Of a DNA stretch of 9,525 bases, positions 1-6,423 are shown piece by piece. How positions within the stretch are numbered: the first letter of the stretch is position 1; each line of letters starts with the position of its first letter. The DNA lies in NCBI GenBank assembly GCA_964641215.1, contig CAZXKD010000108.1, forward strand, positions 1 to 9,525. The letters run 5' to 3'. The translations under genes and the position numbers were made by a program. The notes under the pieces were generated by a model. That model worked only from the letters and a program-made list of their open reading frames with translations. It was not told where the DNA came from and did not search any database. Origin of the DNA: 13-1-40CM-70-15 sp964641215. GTDB lineage: Bacteria > Gemmatimonadota > Gemmatimonadetes > Gemmatimonadales > GWC2-71-9.

Positions 1-1472
1 GTGGCCCGCTGCTCGTGGCCTTCGCCGCGCTCGCCGCCGGCGTCGCACTCGCGGGGCCGCGGGGCGGGCGCACCAAGGTGACCGCCGAGAGTCACGCGTT
101 GAGCCTGGTGCTGGCCGTGGACATCAGCCGGTCGATGCTGGCGGAGGACGTGAGCCCGAGCCGGCTGCAGCGGGCCGTCCGGGAGGCACGGCGCCTGGTG
201 CAGGACGTGGACGGCGATCGGGTGGGGCTCATCGCCTTCGCGGGCCGCAGCTACATCCTCACCCCGCTCACCGTCGATGGGGGCGCGGTGCGCATGTACC
301 TCGACGGACTCGACCCCGATCTCGCGAGCGAGGGTGGAACCAGCCTCGGCGCGGTGCTGCAGCAGGGCGGCCAGCTCCTGACGGCCGGCGGGGAATTGGC
401 GGACCGCGTGCTGGTCGTTTTCACCGACGGCGAGGGGCACGATTCGCTGCCGGACGCCGTGGCGCAGGCCCAGGCCCTCCGCGCCCACGGCATTCGCCTC
501 GTCCTGGTGGCCGAGGGCCGCGCGACGCCGGTGAAGATCCCCATTCGCGACTCCGCCGGGGCACTGATCGAGTACAAGCTGGACGAGCAGGGGCAGATGG
601 TCTACACCCAGCGGCGCGACGACATCCTCCGCGCGATCGCGGACGCGGCGGAGGGTACCGTCGTCCCGGCGGATCTGCCGGACCAGGCCGGGGCGATCAA
701 GAACATCGCGGCGGCGCTCAAGCGGAGCCCGACGTCGGAAACCCGGATCTCCGATCTCATCCCGCGTGCCTGGATCCCGGCGCTCCTGGCCGCACTGATC
801 CTCATCGCCTTCACCGTGCTGAACCGTGGGGCCGCCCTCGCGGCCCTCGCGGGGCTTGCGCTCCTCAGCCGCGATGCCTCGGCCCAGCGCCCCACACCCG
901 GCGACCGCGCGCTCGCTGCCGGGGATCCGGTGGGCGCCGCGCAGGCCTGGCTTGCGCTCGCAGGGGCGGGCATCTCCCGGGACACGGCGTTTTACGATGC
1001 CGGCACGGCCGCGCTGGCGGCTGGCAAATACGACGTGGCCCGCCGCGCGCTGTCCGAGGCGGCCAAGTCCGCCGACCCCGGCCTTCGGTACCGCGCGCTC
1101 TACAACCTGGGAACGGCGGCGCTGGTCCAGGCCGCAGCGGACAGCGCGCGGCGGGAGACGCTGCTCGATGAAGCGACGACCAACCTGCGGGCGGCGCTCC
1201 TGCTTGCTCCGGCGTCCGCGCCGGCCAAGTGGAATCTCGAGCTGGCCCAGCGGCAGCGCCCGCCCCACTCCGGAGGCGGTGGTGGCGGGACCCCGCCACC
1301 GAGTGGCGGGGGCCAGCGCCCGCCACCGCCGCAGCCGACGCCGGGGCCACAGGGGCTGAACCAAGCGGAGGCCGAGCAGATTCTCAACTCGATGGAGCGA
1401 CAGGAGCGGGCATCACGGGCGGACCAACAGAGCCGCTTCCACGGCGGCGCCGGAGGGGTCAAGGATTGGTGA
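1..1472 (+). CDS. BatB-BatC-type fusion: VWA-domain membrane protein with TPR tail (5' partial)
   Basis: The reading frame is open from base 3 at the left edge, so the true start and probably a first membrane helix lie upstream. Numbering from the GTG at base 15, residues 1-14 finish a membrane helix. Residues about 30-235 form a VWA domain with a complete metal-ion-dependent adhesion site: D36-I-S38-R-S40, T109 in GGTS, and D138 in FTDGE. A second helix spans about 252-269. A further hydrophobic segment (272-285) ends in the signal-peptidase-like ASA-Q at 288-291. Residues 295-412 are Ala-rich TPR-like helices (for example ALYNLGTAAL at 361-370), followed by a Gly/Pro linker (419-447) and a C-terminal helix (LNQAEAEQILNSMERQE) typical of BatC ends. 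Bat proteins are known from aerotolerance and envelope-stress clusters, normally with a MoxR ATPase and a DUF58 protein; those would be expected upstream. Whether the VWA half descends from BatA or BatB cannot be settled here. Confidence 0.88.
   Translation, partial: GPLLVAFAALAAGVALAGPRGGRTKVTAESHALSLVLAVDISRSMLAEDVSPSRLQRAVREARRLVQDVDGDRVGLIAFAGRSYILTPLTVDGGAVRMYLDGLDPDLASEGGTSLGAVLQQGGQLLTAGGELADRVLVVFTDGEGHDSLPDAVAQAQALRAHGIRLVLVAEGRATPVKIPIRDSAGALIEYKLDEQGQMVYTQRRDDILRAIADAAEGTVVPADLPDQAGAIKNIAAALKRSPTSETRISDLIPRAWIPALLAALILIAFTVLNRGAALAALAGLALLSRDASAQRPTPGDRALAAGDPVGAAQAWLALAGAGISRDTAFYDAGTAALAAGKYDVARRALSEAAKSADPGLRYRALYNLGTAALVQAAADSARRETLLDEATTNLRAALLLAPASAPAKWNLELAQRQRPPHSGGGGGGTPPPSGGGQRPPPPQPTPGPQGLNQAEAEQILNSMERQERASRADQQSRFHGGAGGVKDW
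1281..1327 (+). repeat. Cluster of alternative 9-base inverted repeats
   Basis: Four short arms alternate inside the Gly/Pro linker of the first Bat gene. GGTGGCGGG (1281-1289) is an exact reverse complement of CCCGCCACC (1292-1300). CCCCGCCAC (1291-1299) is an exact reverse complement of GTGGCGGGG (1303-1311). CCCGCCACC recurs at 1319-1327 and can pair with either G-rich arm. Hairpins 1/2 and 2/3 are mutually exclusive, as in an attenuator. The simplest cause is coding bias: Gly codons (GGN) next to Pro codons (CCN) in GC-rich DNA produce complementary runs. Confidence 0.5.
1452..1471 (+). promoter_or_regulatory. Ribosome binding site and GTG start of the BatD-BatE gene
   Basis: GGAGGGG at 1452-1458 lies 10 bases before a GTG at 1469-1471. 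This GTG shares GTGA with the TGA stop (1470-1472) of the preceding gene. The site fixes the start, because the frame is open upstream to base 1229 but only encodes out-of-frame sequence there. The 4-base overlap implies translational coupling of the two Bat proteins, which would help keep them in fixed proportion. Confidence 0.72.
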
Positions 1473-3805
1473 ACCTGCTGCTCGTCCCTCTCGCCTGGCT
1501 GTGGCTCCAGGGGAGCGGCCTCGAGGTGCGCGTGTTCGTCGATCAGACGCGGCTCACAGTCGACGACGACCTGCTGCTCACCATTCAGGCGACGGCGCGG
1601 GATCCGGCTCCGGTGCAGGTGACGATGCCGCCCCTCACCGGCTTCGAGATCACCGCGCGGAGCGAGCACACCGAAGTCTCGCAACTGGGGACGCCCAGCC
1701 GTACCACGACACTCGAGCTGCATCTCCGCGCGATCAAGGCGGGCCGGTGGGAGCTGGGGCCCGCGCGCGCCACACAGGGGACCGAGGTCGCCCTTGCCAG
1801 CCCGGTGCTGGTCCAGGTAGAGGAGCTGCCGGGCGCCGCGACGGCGGCGGCGAATCCCATGCTCAAGCGATTGCTCGAGCGCGCGCCGATACCGCCTCGG
1901 CCCGGGCAGCCGGCCGTGAGTCTGGTGCTCTCGACCCGCGGCGCGGCGGTCGGGGAACAGGTGGACGTGCTGACCGCGGCCTGGTTTCCGCGTGAGCTTC
2001 GCACGCAACTCCGCCGGCCGCCGACGCTCCAGCCCCCGGTCATCGAGGGCGTATGGAGTTACCCGCAGCCTGCGCCACCGGGCATCGCGGCGACGCGGAC
2101 CGTGGGCGGTGTGCTCTACGATCTCTTCGTCTCTCATCAGATCGTGTTCCCGCTCCAGCCGGGCAAGATCGAGATCCCGCCCGCCGTGCTCAAGTACAGC
2201 GTGCCGATCGCGCTGCAGTTCTTCAGCCAGGAGGAGCGTTACACCCTCGAGAGCGACGCCGAGACTCTCACGGTGTCGCCGACGCCGGCGACGGGGCGGC
2301 CGGCGGGGTACGGGGGCGCCGTCGGCAGTGCGCTCCGGCTCGACCGTAGTGTCGAGCCCCCGACGGCCCGGGAAGGAGAGCCCGTGTCTGTCTCCTACAC
2401 GCTGAGTGGGGACGGCAACCCGGCGCTCTGGCCGGCTCCCGACATCGCGTGGTCGGCTACGGTGCGCGCCTACCCGGATCGAACCGACGAGCGCCTCGAG
2501 GTCAAGGCCGGACGTCTGGGCGGGAGCAAGACTTTCCGCTATACCGTAGTACCCGACTCGAGCGGGCCGGTGTCGCTACCCGGTGCGGCCTACGTGTACT
2601 ACGACATGGCCGCGAGGGGCTTCCGCTCGACCTCGCTCGCTGTTGGGCGCCTCGTGGTCGCCGAGGGCCGAGGGGCCACCGGGTCGCGACCACTACCGCC
2701 GCCGCTCCTGAGCCGAGCAGGCCCGGAGCCGGGGTATCGCATCGCAACCGGGCTCCCCTCGTGGGCCTGGGCCGCTTTGGCGCTGGTGCCGCCGCTGTTC
2801 GTGCTCGGCCGCCGGCGGCTCCGCCGGCGCCGGCGCGCCCCGCCGCCGCCGGTGTCCGATGCCCGAAGCGCGAGCGTGGAGCTCGAGGCACTGATTCGCG
2901 AGCTGGTCGGTGAGCCGGATACCCTCACCGAGCGGGGGCTCGTGTCCGCTTTGCGCACAGTCGGCGTGGAACCGGCGCTCGCCGCACGCATGGTGGAGCT
3001 GCGCGGCCGGCTTCAGGAGGCGCGGTATGGGCCGGGAGGCGGATCGGTGCCCGGCGATCTCGGCCGAGAGGCACGCACCCTCGCCGCCCGGCTGGCCGAC
3101 AGCCACCGGCGGCGCCGCTACGCCGCGGGTGGGCTCGCCGGCATCCTGCTGCTGCTCGCCGTTCCCGTCCGGAGTCAGTCGGTGTCGCCCGAATGGCAAT
3201 ACGATCACGGCGGCCTGACCGGCGCGATCGACGGCTTTGCCCACCGAACGGCGTCGGCCCCGGAAGATCCCGCGAACTGGTACAACCTGGGCGCGGCGTA
3301 CTATCGCCTCGGACTCGACGGCCGAGCGGCGGGCGCGTGGCAGCAGGCCCGCCGGCTCGCACCCCGCGACCGGTCGGTCGCCCGCGCACTGGAGCTGGTG
3401 CCACCGCCGGAGACCGGGAGCGCCAGCCGCCTCTGGGGGCCGCCGTTCACCTGGCGCGAGCTGGCCCTCGTTGCGCTGCCCCTGTGGATAGGCGGGTGGT
3501 TCCTGCTGATCACGCGCGGGCGCCGCAGGCGCGAGCTGGGCTACGGACTCATCGGTGTGGCCGTGCTCATGGGCGCTGGCGCGATCGCGCTGCGCGTGCG
3601 CGACGACCGGCCGCTCGCGGTGATCGTGGGACGGACGCCGCTGCAGCTCTCGCCGCACGAGCGCGCACCGACCGTCGCGCCGCTGGACGCGGGCACGGCG
3701 GTCCTCATCCTGCGCCACGCTCCGGGATGGACCATGGTGGACGCACCGGGCGAACGCCTCGGCTGGGTGCCGTCCGACTCGCTCGCCGCGCTCCGCGGGG
3801 GCTGA
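1469..3805 (+). CDS. BatD-BatE-type fusion: BatD-like periplasmic protein with TPR and SH3 domains
   Basis: The 778-residue product starts with a short signal sequence (MNLLLVPLAWLWLQG). Residues about 19-400 are a beta-rich BatD-like region: EVRVFVDQTRLTVDDDLLL opens it and repeated PG-x-I/V-x-[IL]-PP type turns follow (PGKIEIPPAV at 231-240). A membrane helix (about 431-447) is followed by an Arg-rich stretch (448-456) and a helical, probably cytosolic segment (466-545). RRRR at 547-550 precedes another hydrophobic stretch (551-567, ending VRSQ) that looks like an embedded signal peptide. A TPR-like unit follows (about 585-640, NWYNLGAAYYRLGLDGRAAGAW), then helices at 664-681 and 690-709 flanking RGRRRRE, and a bacterial SH3-like domain (about 715-775, ending GWTMVDAPGERLGWVPSDSL). 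Positive-inside charges put the BatD region, TPR and SH3 in the periplasm. BatD and BatE are usually separate proteins; here no ATG or GTG lies in frame near the junction, so this is one polypeptide. Assignment rests on domain order and pattern, not on a search. Confidence 0.85.
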   Translation: MNLLLVPLAWLWLQGSGLEVRVFVDQTRLTVDDDLLLTIQATARDPAPVQVTMPPLTGFEITARSEHTEVSQLGTPSRTTTLELHLRAIKAGRWELGPARATQGTEVALASPVLVQVEELPGAATAAANPMLKRLLERAPIPPRPGQPAVSLVLSTRGAAVGEQVDVLTAAWFPRELRTQLRRPPTLQPPVIEGVWSYPQPAPPGIAATRTVGGVLYDLFVSHQIVFPLQPGKIEIPPAVLKYSVPIALQFFSQEERYTLESDAETLTVSPTPATGRPAGYGGAVGSALRLDRSVEPPTAREGEPVSVSYTLSGDGNPALWPAPDIAWSATVRAYPDRTDERLEVKAGRLGGSKTFRYTVVPDSSGPVSLPGAAYVYYDMAARGFRSTSLAVGRLVVAEGRGATGSRPLPPPLLSRAGPEPGYRIATGLPSWAWAALALVPPLFVLGRRRLRRRRRAPPPPVSDARSASVELEALIRELVGEPDTLTERGLVSALRTVGVEPALAARMVELRGRLQEARYGPGGGSVPGDLGREARTLAARLADSHRRRRYAAGGLAGILLLLAVPVRSQSVSPEWQYDHGGLTGAIDGFAHRTASAPEDPANWYNLGAAYYRLGLDGRAAGAWQQARRLAPRDRSVARALELVPPPETGSASRLWGPPFTWRELALVALPLWIGGWFLLITRGRRRRELGYGLIGVAVLMGAGAIALRVRDDRPLAVIVGRTPLQLSPHERAPTVAPLDAGTAVLILRHAPGWTMVDAPGERLGWVPSDSLAALRGG

Positions 3806-3809
3806 CCCC

Positions 3810-5510
3810 GTGGCGCGACTGGTCGCGATCCTCCCCGACGCCGTCGCCGACCAGATCGCGGCCGGCGAGGTCGTGGAGCGACCCGCCTCCGTCGTCAAGG
3901 AGCTGGTCGAGAACGCGCTCGATGCCGGCGCCCGTCACGTGAGCGTCCGGCTGGAGCAGGGCGGCAAGACCCTGATCGAGGTGAGCGACGATGGCACCGG
4001 CATGGGGCGGGAGGATGCCGTGCTGGCCCTCGACCGACACGCCACGAGCAAGATCCGGAGCGCGGCCGACCTGGTCGGAGTCCGGACCTTCGGCTTCCGG
4101 GGCGAGGCGCTGCCCGCGATCGCTTCGGTTTCCCGCCTGACCCTGCGGACCAGCGACGGCGAGGGCGACGGCTCCGAGCTGAGCGTGAGCGGTGGGCGTC
4201 TCGACCGGGTCGACCCCGCGGCGCGCCAGCGCGGGACGACGGTCAGCGTACGCGGTCTTTTCTTCAACACGCCGGCTCGCCGCAAATTCCTGCGCTCAAC
4301 GTCGAGCGAGACCCGGGCCGCTCACGATACTCTCACCACGCTCGCGCTGGCCCACCCGGAAACCGGGTTCTCGCTCGACGTGGACGGCGTCACCCGCATG
4401 CAAGCACCCGCCGCACAGAGCGTCGTCGAGCGGCTTGCCGGCGTGTGGGGCAGGGAGCTGGCCGGTACGCTGGTGCCGGTGAGCTACGCGGCGGGGGCCT
4501 TTCGCGTGGCCGGCTTCGTCCAGCGCCCGGCGGACGCAAAGCCGACCGGCCGGCGCACCCAGCTGTTTGTGAACGGCCGTCCGTTCAAGGATCCGTTCCT
4601 CGTGCGCGCCGCGGAGGCCGGCTATCGATCGTCCATTCATCCCGGCGACCGACCCTCGCTGCTGCTGGGCGTCAGCGTGGCCCCCGACGAAGTGGATGTG
4701 AATGTGCACCCGGCCAAGCTGGAGGTGCGCTTCCGCGATCGGATCGGGGTCGAGCGCGTGGTCGAGGAAGCGGTGCGCGACGCCCTCGGCCGGCTCGATG
4801 CCGCGGCCCCCATGGGCGAGTGGCGTCCGATGCCGGGCCCCGGGTGGAGGGGACAAGCCGGCGGGTCAGTGATGCTCCCGCCCGACGAGCTCGGGCTGGA
4901 AAGCGCCGCTGCATCGGCGCCGTCCGGGGCACCCGCCGGATTCGACGCGCCGCTGGTTCAGCTGTTCGACTCGTACATCGTGTACGAGGCGCCCGAGGGC
5001 ATCGTCATCGTGGACCAGCACTCGGCCCATGAGCGGGTGCTCTACGAGTCGGTGCTGACGCAGCTGCGTCGCGGCGGGGCGGCGGCTCAGCGCCTGCTGC
5101 TGCCGCACACGCTCGAGCTGACGGATGAGGAGCTCGATGCGCTCGAGTCGCACGCGGAGGCGCTGCGCAGCGTCGGGTTTGAGGTCGAGCCGTTTGGCGG
5201 GCGCGCCGTCCTGATCCATGCGGTTCCGTCGCCGCATCCGCGGTTCGACGGCGTCGCCTGCTTCCGTGAAACGCTGGCCGACCTCGCGCGCGGGCGATTC
5301 GGCGGCTGGGCCAACCCGCTGGAGCGATTCGCCGCGACCTTTGCCTGCCGGGCCGCGATCAAGGCGGGCCACCGTCTGAGCGATCCGGAGATGCGGCGGT
5401 TGCTCCTCCGCCTCTTCGAGACCGCGCTGCCGCCCCACGATGTCCACGGCCGTGCGACCATCGTGCAGCTGCCCCGCGAGGAGCTGGAGCGCCGGTTTGG
5501 CCGGCGTTAG
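3810..5510 (+). CDS. mutL: DNA mismatch repair protein MutL, endonuclease-type C terminus with altered metal motif
   Basis: MutL couples mismatch recognition by MutS to strand removal in the cytosol. The 566-residue protein carries the N-terminal GHKL ATPase motifs in order: ELVENALDAG (31-40), DDGTGM (60-65), ATSKI (78-82), FGFRGEAL (94-101), then VRGLFFNTPARRKFL (147-161) and NVHPAK (298-303). A short Pro/Gly linker (about 335-375) leads to the C-terminal dimerisation domain. This has DQHSAHERVLYE (402-413), close to the endonuclease motif DQHA(X)2E(X)4E, and FACRAAIKAG (511-520). The third metal-site motif, usually CPHGRP, reads DVHGRA (544-549): His, Gly and Arg are kept, the Cys is Asp. 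Nicking activity is therefore likely from the first motif but not assured. The GTG at 3810 gives the classic start MARLVAILPDAVADQIAAGE and lies 4 bases after the Bat stop; upstream there is only a weak GGGGG (3797-3801). Confidence 0.97.
   Translation: MARLVAILPDAVADQIAAGEVVERPASVVKELVENALDAGARHVSVRLEQGGKTLIEVSDDGTGMGREDAVLALDRHATSKIRSAADLVGVRTFGFRGEALPAIASVSRLTLRTSDGEGDGSELSVSGGRLDRVDPAARQRGTTVSVRGLFFNTPARRKFLRSTSSETRAAHDTLTTLALAHPETGFSLDVDGVTRMQAPAAQSVVERLAGVWGRELAGTLVPVSYAAGAFRVAGFVQRPADAKPTGRRTQLFVNGRPFKDPFLVRAAEAGYRSSIHPGDRPSLLLGVSVAPDEVDVNVHPAKLEVRFRDRIGVERVVEEAVRDALGRLDAAAPMGEWRPMPGPGWRGQAGGSVMLPPDELGLESAAASAPSGAPAGFDAPLVQLFDSYIVYEAPEGIVIVDQHSAHERVLYESVLTQLRRGGAAAQRLLLPHTLELTDEELDALESHAEALRSVGFEVEPFGGRAVLIHAVPSPHPRFDGVACFRETLADLARGRFGGWANPLERFAATFACRAAIKAGHRLSDPEMRRLLLRLFETALPPHDVHGRATIVQLPREELERRFGRR
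5486..5499 (+). promoter_or_regulatory. Ribosome binding site and TTG start proposed for miaA
   Basis: GGAG at 5486-5489 lies 7 bases before TTG at 5497-5499, with a second purine run GAGGAG at 5478-5483. Starting here places the ATP-binding loop at residues 11-18, as usual for MiaA. The ATG at 5440 would add 19 residues (beginning STAVRPSCSC) unlike the family and overlap mutL by 71 bases. A GTG at 5518 would leave too few residues before the loop. Confidence 0.55.
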
Positions 5511-6423
5511 CCTCCCGGTGCTCGTTGGCCCGACCGCGGTCGGGAAGACGGCGGTCGCGCTCGCCCTTGCTCAGCACTGGCCGCTCGAAGTGATCTCGGC
5601 GGACTCTCGCCAGGTGTACCGGCGCCTCGACATCGGCACCGCCAAGCCGACTCGACGGGAGCGCGCGCGCGTGCCCCACCACGGGCTCGACGTCGTGGAG
5701 CCGGGGCAGCGGTACAGCGCGGGGCGGTACGCCCGCGAGGCGAGCGGCTGGGTGGCGGAGGTGTCCGCGCGTGGGCGTCTGCCAGTGGTGGTCGGGGGTA
5801 CCGGACTCTACGTCAAGGCGCTCGTGGAAGGGCTGTTTCTCGAGCCTCCCCTCGAGACCGCGCGGCGGGGAGGGCTGGACGCCTGGCTGGCCGGCCTTGA
5901 TGCGCGCGAGCTGCTGCGCTGGGCCGGCCGGCTCGATCCCGCGTTTCGGGGCGGGGGGCGCCAGCGGGCCGCGCGGGCGATCGAGGTGGCGCTCCTGAGC
6001 GGGCGCCCCCTGGGGTGGTGGCAGACAGCGGCGCAGGTCGAAAGCCTCGTGGCGCCGTGGTACGTGCTGCTCACCGCGCCGCGCGCGGTCCTGCACCAAC
6101 GCATCGCCGTCCGGGCCGAGGAGATGGTGCGCCGTGGCCTGATCGAGGAGGTGGCCTCGGTGCTCACCGAGGGGCATCCCGCCAACGCCGCGGGGCTCGA
6201 CGGGATCGGCATCCGGGAAGCGGTGGAGTACCTTCATGGGCACCGTCCCCGCGACACCGTGGCGGCGGCCATCGCGGTCGACACTCGGCGGTACGCCAAG
6301 CGCCAGGAGACCTGGTTCCGGCACCAACTGGCGGGTCCGGTGCTCGCGCTGGATGCGACCCGGCCCGCAGAGCGACTGGCCGAGGAGATCGCCGCTGCCT
6401 GGCGAAGGAGAACCGAGGCATGA
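5497..6423 (+). CDS. miaA: tRNA dimethylallyltransferase MiaA
   Basis: MiaA transfers the dimethylallyl group of dimethylallyl diphosphate to N6 of adenosine 37 in tRNAs that read codons beginning with U. From the TTG start the protein has 308 residues, the usual family length. Motifs in order: ATP-binding loop GPTAVGKT (11-18), SADSRQVYRRLDIGTAKPT (34-52), VPHHGLDVVEP (59-69), VVVGGTGLYVKALVEGL (97-113), RAIEV (160-164), GLIEEV (214-219), GIGIREAVEYL (236-246) and RRYAKRQETWFR (264-275). The tRNA-contacting segment before RAIEV is compact: DPAFRGGGRQRAARAIEV (147-164) lacks the Asn-Asp usually found two or three residues before the first Arg of that motif. The gene overlaps the end of mutL by 14 bases and bshA by 4. 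A mutL-miaA pair is a long-conserved neighbourhood, for example in Escherichia coli. The N terminus is the only uncertain part. Confidence 0.94.
   Translation: MAGVSLPVLVGPTAVGKTAVALALAQHWPLEVISADSRQVYRRLDIGTAKPTRRERARVPHHGLDVVEPGQRYSAGRYAREASGWVAEVSARGRLPVVVGGTGLYVKALVEGLFLEPPLETARRGGLDAWLAGLDARELLRWAGRLDPAFRGGGRQRAARAIEVALLSGRPLGWWQTAAQVESLVAPWYVLLTAPRAVLHQRIAVRAEEMVRRGLIEEVASVLTEGHPANAAGLDGIGIREAVEYLHGHRPRDTVAAAIAVDTRRYAKRQETWFRHQLAGPVLALDATRPAERLAEEIAAAWRRRTEA
6405..6422 (+). promoter_or_regulatory. Ribosome binding site and ATG start of bshA
   Basis: AAGGAG at 6405-6410 sits 9 bases before the ATG at 6420-6422. The ATG overlaps the miaA stop as ATGA (6420-6423), a typical coupled junction. 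This decides the bshA start even though its frame is open upstream to 6015. Confidence 0.8.

Noticed and set aside
816..1472. A separate batC gene starting at the in-frame GTG at 816
   Set aside because: No Shine-Dalgarno-like sequence lies upstream and the frame continues unbroken from the VWA domain, so a fusion is the simpler reading.
2693..3898. Long minus-strand frame of 401 codons opposite the BatD-BatE gene
   Set aside because: Its translation is low-complexity, Arg/Ala/Pro-rich sequence typical of the antisense of GC-rich coding DNA; the plus strand carries a clear domain structure.
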